From Chitinibacter bivalviorum (GTDB lineage Bacteria; Pseudomonadota; Gammaproteobacteria; Burkholderiales; Chitinibacteraceae), in the NCBI RefSeq assembly GCF_013403565.1, contig NZ_CP058627.1, positions 372,001 through 436,000 of the forward strand: a stretch of DNA of 64,000 nucleotides, written 5' to 3'. Shown in pieces: positions 53,222-59,827 of the stretch. Every line of letters starts with the position of its first letter. Position 1 is the stretch's first letter. The notes below the pieces were generated by a model. It saw only the letters and a list, made by a program, of their open reading frames with translations, was not told the DNA's origin and did not search any database. The translations under genes were made by a program, and so were the position numbers.

Positions 53222-53290
53222 GGATTGGCGGCTGTGCGCCGCGGCACTTACCTTTCTTGAACGGCCAAGAAAGGTAAGCTAAAGAAGGCC
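53222..53290. repeat. GGATTGGCGGCTG repeat with 13-bp hairpin, copy 2
   Basis: The same start as copy 1, then the arms CTTACCTTTCTTG and CAAGAAAGGTAAG (53247-53278, loop AACGGC). The two copies differ at four stem positions, each matched by a change in the opposite arm. Confidence 0.85.
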
Positions 53291-53456
53291 GCCCCTCATC
53301 AAGTTTTGCTGCGCAAAATGCCCTCGCTGCGGACAATCGGCAAGGCGGCGGGCGTTAACAAAACAGAGCCCGCCGAATTCCCTTGCCGCTTTTTCCTCGC
53401 TCGGCTTGATGACAGGGGAAACCGCGCAGCCCAGCGATCGCGTGCTATACCTGCCG

Positions 53457-53505
53457 TAGTGTTGCTCTGAAGATTTTTTCTGGATTGGTTTTGGTGGATA
53501 TACCC
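53457..53505. repeat. 49-bp intergenic repeat, degenerate copy 9
   Basis: The right end is perfect (GATATACCC) with TTGGTTTTG as inner block; the left end, in register, is TAGTGT instead of GGGTAT. It lies after hairpin repeat copy 2. Confidence 0.5.
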
Positions 53506-53515
53506 ACGCATCAAT

Positions 53516-53785
53516 TAGTACGGATTGCCCGTGGAGACGCGCCGTTCGGGAGGCGGTTGGCAAGGTTTTAAGCCGCAACCTGTTTGAGCTGCGCGACGCT
53601 AGCGCGCAGCGAGTTTTGCGGCGCCTTGCCAAGCGCTGGACGGGCGGGGTTTCGCGGCGATCGGGCACGCGAGGGTTGCAAGGGACGGAGCAAGACCCGT
53701 CCCTTGCTCGTCAGGCCGGCGAAACGGCCGGTTTATCGCCTGCGATAGCAGGCTTAGCTTTGGGTTGAAAAAATGTAATGCCTGA
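53516..53785. other. GC-rich structured non-coding stretch
   Basis: AAGGGACGG and CCGTCCCTT (9-bp arms) and CCGGC/GCCGG are among several hairpins between 53516 and 53785. Short frames here lack codon bias and start signals. A repeat or structured RNA upstream of yejB is possible; its nature is unknown. Confidence 0.45.
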
Positions 53786-53836
53786 TTGGTCGGACGCGTT
53801 TTGGGCATAGCCGACCTGCAAACTGGATTAGAAAAT

Positions 53837-54907
53837 ATGCTGCAATACATTCTCAAACGTCTGCTCCTCATGCTGCCCACGCTCTTTGGCGTGCTGCTGG
53901 TCAGCTTTATTGTCATCCAATTCGTCCCCGGTGGGCCGGTCGAGCAGATGGTGTATCAGCTCAAAGGCCGCGGGGCGGCTGAATCTGCGGGCAATACATC
54001 GGCAGGTACTTCGGGGGGCGCGTATCAGGCGGCGCGCGGTTTGAGTGAGGAGCAGCTCTCGCAGATCAAAACGCAATACGGTTTTGATAAACCGGCACCC
54101 GAGCGCTTCTGGTTGATGCTCAAAAGCTATGCGAGCTTTGATTTGGGCGAGAGCTGGTTTCGCCATGCGAGCGTGACGCAATTGATCCGCGAAAAGCTAC
54201 CGGTGTCGATGAGCTTGGGGATTTCGAGCTTGCTGCTGACCTACTTGATCGCGGTGCCGCTCGGTGTGGCTAAGGCGGTGCGGCAGGGGTCGCGCTTTGA
54301 TGCGGCGACGACTTTGCTGTTGATGATTGGCTATGCGATTCCGTCGTTTGTGCTTGGCGTGGTGCTGCTGGTGCTGTTTGGTGGGGGCTCGTTCTGGCAG
54401 GTTTTTCCGCTGCGCGGCTTGATGAGCGACGATTGGGAAATGCTCTCGATACTCGGTAAGGCGATGGATTTGCTGTGGCATCTGGCGCTACCGGTAACGG
54501 CGATGGTGGCGGGGGGCTTTGCCAGCTTGACGATGCTGACCAAAAATTCCTTCCTCGAAGAAATCCACAAACAATATGTCACCACTGCACGGGCAAAAGG
54601 CGCGTCGGAAAAACGCATTTTCTGGCGGCATATTTTGCGTAATGCCGCGCTACCCTTGGTGGTGGGGCTGCCCGAGGCGATTATTGCGGCGTTTTTTACC
54701 GGTAGCCTGCTGATCGAAACGCTGTTCTCGCTTGATGGGCTGGGCCTCTTGGCGTATGAGTCGGTGATTCGGCGCGATTATCCGGTGGTGTTGGGGACTT
54801 TGTATTTCTTTACGCTGCTGGGGCTGATTGGCAAATTATTGTCGGATTTGGGCTATGTGCTGCTGGATCCGCGCGTGCAATTTGGCGCGGTCGGGGAGAA
54901 ATCATAA
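53837..54907 (+). CDS. yejB: Peptide ABC transporter permease (YejB type)
   Basis: A 356-residue inner-membrane permease. The first helix is LLLMLPTLFGVLLVSFIVIQFVPGGPVEQMVYQL. A long periplasmic loop with Gly/Ser (about 50-80) follows, then LGISSLLLTYLIAVPLGVAKAVRQGSRFDAA and the EAA motif with LEEIHKQYVTTARAKGASEKRIFWRHILRNAALPL. These are typical of YejB/OppB-like permeases. The start at 53837 fits the family; the frame extends 17 codons upstream without homology. It overlaps yejE by 1 base (TAATG). Confidence 0.93.
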   Translation: MLQYILKRLLLMLPTLFGVLLVSFIVIQFVPGGPVEQMVYQLKGRGAAESAGNTSAGTSGGAYQAARGLSEEQLSQIKTQYGFDKPAPERFWLMLKSYASFDLGESWFRHASVTQLIREKLPVSMSLGISSLLLTYLIAVPLGVAKAVRQGSRFDAATTLLLMIGYAIPSFVLGVVLLVLFGGGSFWQVFPLRGLMSDDWEMLSILGKAMDLLWHLALPVTAMVAGGFASLTMLTKNSFLEEIHKQYVTTARAKGASEKRIFWRHILRNAALPLVVGLPEAIIAAFFTGSLLIETLFSLDGLGLLAYESVIRRDYPVVLGTLYFFTLLGLIGKLLSDLGYVLLDPRVQFGAVGEKS

Positions 54908-55941
54908 TGGATGAGATGATCAAATCCCCCGGCTATTGGTCGCGCGCGTGGGCGCGGTTTAAGGCGCAGCGCCGAGCGTATGTGTGTCTGTGGCTGTTTG
55001 TGTTTTGCTTTGTGGCAAGTTTGGCGGCCGAGCTGATTTCGAACGACAAGCCCTACATCGTGCATTACCAAGGGCAGACGTATTTTCCGCTACTCAAAGA
55101 TTACCCCGAAACGACGTTTGGCGGCGATTTCCCGACGCCGACCGATTACCTTGATCCGTTCATTCGCGCGCAATTGAGCACTGAGGGCAACTGGGCGATT
55201 TTTCCGCCCAATCGCTATGGCGCCAATACACTCAATTATTTCGCCAGCCAGCCCAACCCCGCGCCACCTTCGCGCGACAATTGGCTAGGGACGGATGACA
55301 AAGGCCGCGATTTACTGGCGCGGCTGCTGTATGGCTTTCGGACGAGTGCGCTGTTCGCGCTGGCGCTGACGATTACCGGCTCGCTGCTCGGGATGTTAAT
55401 CGGCGGCGTGCAGGGCTATTTTGGCGGGCGCGTTGATTTATTTGGCCAGCGGCTAAGCGAAATCTGGGCGTCCTTACCCGAGCTGTATTTGCTGATTATT
55501 TTCACCGCGATTTTTGAGCCTAGTCTCAGTTTGCTGCTGATCTTGATGACGCTGTTTGGCTGGATGGGTTTGGCCGATTACACCCGCGCCGAGTTTTTGC
55601 GCAACCGCAATCAGGAATACGTGCTCGCTGCGCGCGCGATGGGGCTAAGCAACTGGCAAATCATCCGCCGCCACGTGCTGCCCAATAGCCTGACGCCGGT
55701 GCTGGCGTTTTTGCCGTTCCGAATGGGCGCGGCGATTTTGGCGCTGACCAGCTTGGATTTTCTCGGCCTCGGTGTTGGGCTGCAAACAGCGTCGCTGGGC
55801 GAATTGTTGGCGCAAGGCAAGGCCAATCTGGATGCATGGTGGATTTCGATCTCGACCTTTGCCGTCTTGCTGGGGCTGATGCTGATGCTGGTGCTGATTG
55901 GCGAAGGGTTGCGCAATGCGCTGGATCCGAGGGCGCACTAA
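54907..55941 (+). CDS. yejE: Peptide ABC transporter permease (YejE type)
   Basis: A 344-residue inner-membrane permease. The N-terminal helix is VCLWLFVFCFVASLAAELI, then a long periplasmic segment with DYPETTFGGDFPTPTDYLDPFI, as in YejE. The core contains GTDDKGRDLLARLLYGFRTSALFAL, LFGQRLSEIWASLPELYLLIIF and the EAA motif FLRNRNQEYVLAARAMGLSNWQIIRRHVLPNSL. The ATPase gene (yejF) that normally follows is absent; the next gene is hmp on the other strand. An ATPase encoded elsewhere must serve this transporter, or it is not complete. Confidence 0.93.
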   Translation: MDEMIKSPGYWSRAWARFKAQRRAYVCLWLFVFCFVASLAAELISNDKPYIVHYQGQTYFPLLKDYPETTFGGDFPTPTDYLDPFIRAQLSTEGNWAIFPPNRYGANTLNYFASQPNPAPPSRDNWLGTDDKGRDLLARLLYGFRTSALFALALTITGSLLGMLIGGVQGYFGGRVDLFGQRLSEIWASLPELYLLIIFTAIFEPSLSLLLILMTLFGWMGLADYTRAEFLRNRNQEYVLAARAMGLSNWQIIRRHVLPNSLTPVLAFLPFRMGAAILALTSLDFLGLGVGLQTASLGELLAQGKANLDAWWISISTFAVLLGLMLMLVLIGEGLRNALDPRAH

Positions 55942-56002
55942 GCTTGCCAAGCGCTACAGCAACTGAAGTTACTGTAGCGCTTGGTTTGATCAAGTCGCGC
56001 TA

Positions 56003-57187
56003 TTAGGCTGCGCCAAATACATCCGGTCCGAAAGCTTCATAATGAATGTTTTGTGCCGGTACGCCTTGCGCCAGCAGCCATTGGCGTTGTGCCGCCATAA
56101 AGGCCAACGGGCCGCACAGGTAAAAGTCGGCTTGCGCATGCAGCGCGCCGAGTTGTGCCAAATCCATCCTGCCGGTAAACGCGGCGCAGTTGCGAGTGGG
56201 TTCATCCAGCCAGAGTGCCAGTTCGCCGTGCTCTAGTGCATCCATGGCTTCGATCACTTCCGGCCAATGTGCAATTGCCGCTGTGCTCTGGTTGGCATGG
56301 GCAAAAATGATTTTTCGCGGCGACTGCTCGGCCACCAACTGGTGCAGCATGGCCAATACCGGCGTAATGCCAATACCAGCGCTGAGTAGATACACAGGGC
56401 GCGCCTCCGCCTGCAGCACAAACTCCCCGGCGGGTGGGCCTACTCGCAGTTTATCGCCAATTTGCTTAGTGTCGTGCAGCAGATTGGACACATTGCCCGC
56501 CGGGCCTTGCTGCGGCTGCTCGCGTTTGACGGTGATGCGCCACACATCCTGCGCGGCATGCGACAGGCTGTATTGCCGGCATTGATTAAGCCCTAAAGCC
56601 GGAACATCAAGTTCCACGCTGATGTACTGCCCGGGGCGGAAAGGGCGTAGCGGGCTGGCATCGCTAGTGCGCAGGTAAATCGCCATCGCGCCGTCGCCAG
56701 CCTGCTGTTTGTCGACGATGGTCATTTCATCCCAATCTTGGCCTGCTTGCCACGCGAGTTCCTGATAAATGCGCGCTTCACGGGCGATGAGGTCAGTGGC
56801 CATCAGCCAATAGGCTTCGTCCCATGCTGACAGAATCTCATTGGTCGCCGCTTCGCCCAATACTTCGCCGATTGACGCAATCAGATGGCGGCCAACGATG
56901 GTGTATTGCGCCGGAGTGATTCCCAGACTAACGTGCTTGTGCGCAATGCGGTTCAAAATTGGCTCGGTAATTTCGGTACGACCCAAATTAGACGCGTAGC
57001 CATACACCGCGCCAGCCAAAGCTTGCGCTTGATCGCCCGACGCTTGATTACCCATATTGAATAGATTTTTTAATTCGGGTTGGTGTGTGAACATCCGCTG
57101 GTAAAAATGGCCAGTAATGGCCGCGCCGTGCTCTTTGACGACGGGTAAAGTGGCCTGAATCAGCGGTAAGGCGTCTTTTGATAGCAT
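56003..57187 (-). CDS. hmp: Flavohemoglobin nitric-oxide dioxygenase
   Basis: Converts nitric oxide and O2 to nitrate with NAD(P)H. A 394-residue protein with an N-terminal globin domain (about 1-140: AAITGHFYQRMFTHQPELKNLFNM and the proximal His in HKHVSLGITPAQY), an FAD domain with RQYSLSHAAQ, and an NAD domain with YLLSAGIGITPVLAMLHQLV and FYLCGPLAFMAAQ. The heme, FAD and NAD signatures are all present. An NsrR-like operator is centred about 70 bases upstream of the start. It is the last gene of a nitric-oxide cluster, but with its own operator. Confidence 0.97.
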   Translation of the reverse strand: MLSKDALPLIQATLPVVKEHGAAITGHFYQRMFTHQPELKNLFNMGNQASGDQAQALAGAVYGYASNLGRTEITEPILNRIAHKHVSLGITPAQYTIVGRHLIASIGEVLGEAATNEILSAWDEAYWLMATDLIAREARIYQELAWQAGQDWDEMTIVDKQQAGDGAMAIYLRTSDASPLRPFRPGQYISVELDVPALGLNQCRQYSLSHAAQDVWRITVKREQPQQGPAGNVSNLLHDTKQIGDKLRVGPPAGEFVLQAEARPVYLLSAGIGITPVLAMLHQLVAEQSPRKIIFAHANQSTAAIAHWPEVIEAMDALEHGELALWLDEPTRNCAAFTGRMDLAQLGALHAQADFYLCGPLAFMAAQRQWLLAQGVPAQNIHYEAFGPDVFGAA

Positions 57188-57243
57188 GGGTATCTTCCTT
57201 TTGGTGAATGGGTCGCCCGATCTGAGTCGGGTTGAATTTCTAA

Positions 57244-57266
57244 AACATGAATTAAAAATGAATCTA
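57244..57266 (-). promoter_or_regulatory. NsrR-like operator of hmp
   Basis: The minus strand reads TAGATTCATTTTTAATTCAT followed by GTT, about 17 of 22 positions of the NsrR consensus known from E. coli hmp. It is 57 bases before the hmp start codon. Confidence 0.6.
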
Positions 57267-57280
57267 TTTGGTCAAAAAAA

Positions 57281-57652
57281 TCAGCCGGCCTGATAATTGC
57301 CCAGCGCATGATGTGCCGCCAGCCGGATCACATAGCCCAGCTTGAAAAAACCGGCCATCACAGGCAACAGTAGATGCGCCGCGACTTGCTCTCCCAAGCT
57401 GTATTGTTCCGGGTAGAGATACGCTACAGCCAGCGCGGTACCGGCACCAGCGAGTGAGAGCAGCATCATGCCCCGTCCCAGATTCAACACCACGGGGGCT
57501 GAAAAACGCAGCGGATGGCGGCCCGGTTTTGCGGATTCGGTCGCAAGCACTGCTAAGGCCATGTTAGTGCTGGCCTGATCAACCGCCTGACCTGCGGTTG
57601 CCATTTCACGATATTGCTGCAGTGGATGCTGCAGTGGATGAGTATTCAACAT
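57281..57652 (-). CDS. Membrane protein of the nitric-oxide cluster (123 aa)
   Basis: Starts MLNTHPLQHPLQQYREMATAG. Two hydrophobic segments follow, at about residues 60-78 (GMMLLSLAGAGTALAVAYLY) and 86-108 (AAHLLLPVMAGFFKLGYVIRLAAHHAL). The repeated HPLQ is encoded by a 12-bp direct repeat. No family is recognised, although membrane proteins of this size (HmpX/TMEM-like) sit between hemerythrin and hmp genes in several beta-proteobacteria. It overlaps the hemerythrin gene by 7 bases, so it is co-transcribed with it. A role in nitric-oxide response is inferred from context only. Confidence 0.65.
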   Translation of the reverse strand: MLNTHPLQHPLQQYREMATAGQAVDQASTNMALAVLATESAKPGRHPLRFSAPVVLNLGRGMMLLSLAGAGTALAVAYLYPEQYSLGEQVAAHLLLPVMAGFFKLGYVIRLAAHHALGNYQAG

Positions 57653-58056
57653 CTTCTGCTCCTTGCTCTAGGTTTGCGGGGCTGGCCACCTTGCAGCGCC
57701 CAATGTTGCTGCAAGGTGGCAAATACGCTGCGTTCTTCAAAACGCACATGCTGTTCAAGTAATTGACCAAACTGCGCCAGACTCTCCTGATCGCTGGCGT
57801 GCTGTTGCAGCTGTCGCAGCTGCCGATGTTCATCCAGCAGACGCTCGATCAATGCGGTTTCACCAAACTGCGCCAGTTGCTGCAACAGCGTGGATTCTTC
57901 TTCCTGAAAATGTCTCTCCAGTGCCGGCATGGCTTGCTCAAGTAGCGACATTTTCAGCTGTACCGTGCCCGCATCAGCTTGGCGTAGCTGTTTGGCGAGT
58001 TTCAATGCGGAGTAATGTTCACGCGATAAATCAATTAGTTGGGCATCCCGGCGCAT
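57646..58056 (-). CDS. Hemerythrin-domain protein
   Basis: A 136-residue four-helix protein. The di-iron ligands are visible as REHYSALKLAKQL (His), MPALERHFQEEESTLL (His and Glu), DEHRQLRQLQQHA (His) and LEQHVRFEERSVF (His and Glu), the usual hemerythrin pattern. In bacteria such proteins (YtfE/DnrN-like or stand-alone) repair iron-sulfur clusters or bind NO. The basic tail KPRARSRRC is unusual. It is the first gene of the leftward cluster and is divergent from the nsrR-like gene, with a palindromic NsrR-like site between them. Confidence 0.85.
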   Translation of the reverse strand: MRRDAQLIDLSREHYSALKLAKQLRQADAGTVQLKMSLLEQAMPALERHFQEEESTLLQQLAQFGETALIERLLDEHRQLRQLQQHASDQESLAQFGQLLEQHVRFEERSVFATLQQHWALQGGQPRKPRARSRRC

Positions 58057-58075
58057 TGTTCTTCCCCTGAAGCAA

Positions 58076-58098
58076 TAGATTCATATTAAATGAATGTT
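58076..58098. promoter_or_regulatory. NsrR-like operator in the hemerythrin / nsrR divergent region
   Basis: TAGATTCATATTAAATGAAT followed by GTT contains the perfect palindrome ATTCAT-N5-ATGAAT and matches about 17 of 22 consensus positions. It lies 20 bases before the hemerythrin start and about 80 bases before the regulator start, so it may control both. Confidence 0.65.
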
Positions 58099-58175
58099 AT
58101 AAAAAGAGTCAAATTATATTCATCAATTACTGTGCAGGCTTTATACTGCCCACTTCGGCTCATTGAGGCGCAACA

Positions 58176-58607
58176 ATGCACATCACCCAGCACACTGACT
58201 ATGCCCTGCGGGTATTGATCTATCTGGCGGCCAATCAAGACCGCTTGGTGACCATACAGGAGATCGCCGAGCGTTTTCAGGTTTCCCGCAGCCACATGAT
58301 GAAAGTGGTGAACCAGCTGATCCGGCATGGTTATCTGAGCGGCACGCGCGGCAAAGGTGGTGGTGTGCGGCTGGCGGCGCCACCCGCGCAAATCGGGATA
58401 GGCCAAGTCGTGCGGCATATGGAACACGATTTGGCGCTGGTGGAATGTTTTGGTAGTGCCAGCCAGTGTTTGCTCACCGGCAATTGCCGGCTGCGCGGCG
58501 TCTTGGGCAATGCGCTGAATGCGTTTTTGGCTAGTTTAGATCAAGTGACGCTGGCTGATTTGCTGACTCCGGCCGAGCAGGGAATTCTGTTTTTCCCGGC
58601 GCGATGA
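58176..58607 (+). CDS. nsrR: Rrf2-family nitric-oxide-sensing repressor, NsrR type
   Basis: A 143-residue regulator. The winged helix begins MHITQHTDYALRVLIYLAANQDRLVTIQEIAERFQVSRSHMMKVVNQL, the NsrR signature, and RGKGGGVRLAAPP is the wing. The iron-sulfur ligands are the Cys residues in VECFGS, QCLLTGNCRLRG. Length and Cys spacing match NsrR rather than IscR. It likely represses hmp and the hemerythrin genes until NO destroys its cluster. Its position opposite the hemerythrin operon with a shared operator-like site supports this. Confidence 0.93.
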   Translation: MHITQHTDYALRVLIYLAANQDRLVTIQEIAERFQVSRSHMMKVVNQLIRHGYLSGTRGKGGGVRLAAPPAQIGIGQVVRHMEHDLALVECFGSASQCLLTGNCRLRGVLGNALNAFLASLDQVTLADLLTPAEQGILFFPAR

Positions 58608-58757
58608 TTCAGCTGAGCGATGCAGAACTGGCTAGCTCGGCGCAGGTCAGATTTACCTGCCGCGATGATGCCTATTTTCCTATGACAAACTCAATCCCTA
58701 GCTGAGTGTCGCGAGTTAACGGTGCTGGGGTCGCTTGTACGCTGAAATTAATTCATG

Positions 58758-58806
58758 GGGTATTTAGCGGTATGTATTTTTAATACTTGGCTGTAGCTCT
58801 ATACGG
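58758..58806. repeat. 49-bp intergenic repeat, degenerate copy 10
   Basis: GGGTATTT at the left and ATACGG in register at the right, with TTGGCTGTA as inner block, in the gap between convergent nsrR and mutY. The right end enters the last codons of mutY. Confidence 0.55.
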
Positions 58807-59827
58807 TGCCAAGTATCTTGCGAATTGGCGTTGGGATGCCTGCAGTTAGTGCCTCTGAAACAGTAAACCACTTTGCAGCCGATTCCCGTGTGGCGATACC
58901 TGCCACGGCGTAGGCGGGTTGCGGCGTGATGGTGAGCCGGTAGTGCGTAAACACATGCACAAAGTCGGGTAGGGCGGGGTCGAGTTCGATTTTTAGCCCG
59001 AGTTTTTGCGCGGCGATGTCGCTGGCGACCAGCGTACTTTCCACCTCAGGCAAGCTCCACAGCCCACCCCAGATACCGCTCGGTGGGCGTTTTTCGAGCA
59101 GAATTTGCCCTGCGTCGTTGCGGATGATGAGCATCACCGTGGATTTCTCTGGCACGGTTTTTTTGGGTTTGGGCGTTGGTAATTCCGCTTGACGATTGCT
59201 CAAGCGGGCTTGGCAATCAGATGACATTGGGCAAGTCAGGCACGTTGGTTTTTTCGGCGTACAGACCGTCGCGCCCAAATCCATCAGCCCTTGTGTGTAG
59301 GCTTCGATCCCTGCCACTGGGAGGAGGGAATTGGCCAAATCCCACAGCTTATTTTCGACGGCTTTGACGCCCGGATAGCCCTCAATGCTGGCCCAACGCG
59401 TCAAAACCCGTTTGACATTGCCATCCAGGATGGCCGCACGTGTGCCGTAGGAAAATGCCGTAATTGCCGCCGCTGTGCTGCGCCCAATTCCCGGTAATTC
59501 GGCCACTAAGCTCGGATCGCTCGGAAATTGCCCTGCGTATTGCGCCACAACGGCTTGCGCACATTTGTGCAGGTTACGTGCGCGGGTGTAGTAGCCCAGA
59601 CCGCTCCACAGCGCGAGCACATCGTCGAGCGGCGCAGCGGCTAAGTCGAATATCGTGGGAAATTTGGCCAGAAATCGCGGGTAATAATCGAGTACCGTCG
59701 TGACCTGCGTCTGCTGTAGCATGATTTCAGACAACCAGACTTTATAAGCGTCGGCCACTTGCCATGGCAGGCCATGTCGGCCGTGCTCGCGCTGCCAGGC
59801 GATCAATCGGGCGGAAAAATCGCTCAT
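58799..59827 (-). CDS. mutY: A/G-specific adenine DNA glycosylase
   Basis: Removes adenine mispaired with 8-oxoguanine. 342 residues. The helix-hairpin-helix is ELPGIGRSTAAAITAFSYG, with the catalytic Asp in AILDGNVKRVLTRW. The start has PWQVADAYKVWLSEIMLQQTQV. The Fe-S loop is CTPKKPTCLTCPMSSDC, complete. The C-terminal NUDIX-like domain with GIWGGLWSLPEVE recognises 8-oxoG. It overlaps the upstream AsmA gene by 4 bases. Confidence 0.96.
   Translation of the reverse strand: MSDFSARLIAWQREHGRHGLPWQVADAYKVWLSEIMLQQTQVTTVLDYYPRFLAKFPTIFDLAAAPLDDVLALWSGLGYYTRARNLHKCAQAVVAQYAGQFPSDPSLVAELPGIGRSTAAAITAFSYGTRAAILDGNVKRVLTRWASIEGYPGVKAVENKLWDLANSLLPVAGIEAYTQGLMDLGATVCTPKKPTCLTCPMSSDCQARLSNRQAELPTPKPKKTVPEKSTVMLIIRNDAGQILLEKRPPSGIWGGLWSLPEVESTLVASDIAAQKLGLKIELDPALPDFVHVFTHYRLTITPQPAYAVAGIATRESAAKWFTVSEALTAGIPTPIRKILGTV

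Larger units (their letters stand above)
53174..53836. other. 663-bp repeat-rich non-coding region before yejB
   Basis: No supported gene is seen. It holds hairpin repeat copy 2 (53222), a degenerate 49-bp copy near 53457, and a GC-rich stretch from 53516 to 53785 with several hairpins. yejB starts at 53837. Confidence 0.6.

Noticed and set aside
53279..53668. Minus-strand frame of 129 residues in the structured gap
   Set aside because: It is Arg-rich with no codon bias, start signal or family, and overlaps repeats and hairpins.
57188..57236. 49-bp repeat copy starting GGGTAT at the hmp leader
   Set aside because: There is no ATACCC-like end at the expected distance and no inner block. The match of six bases is by chance.
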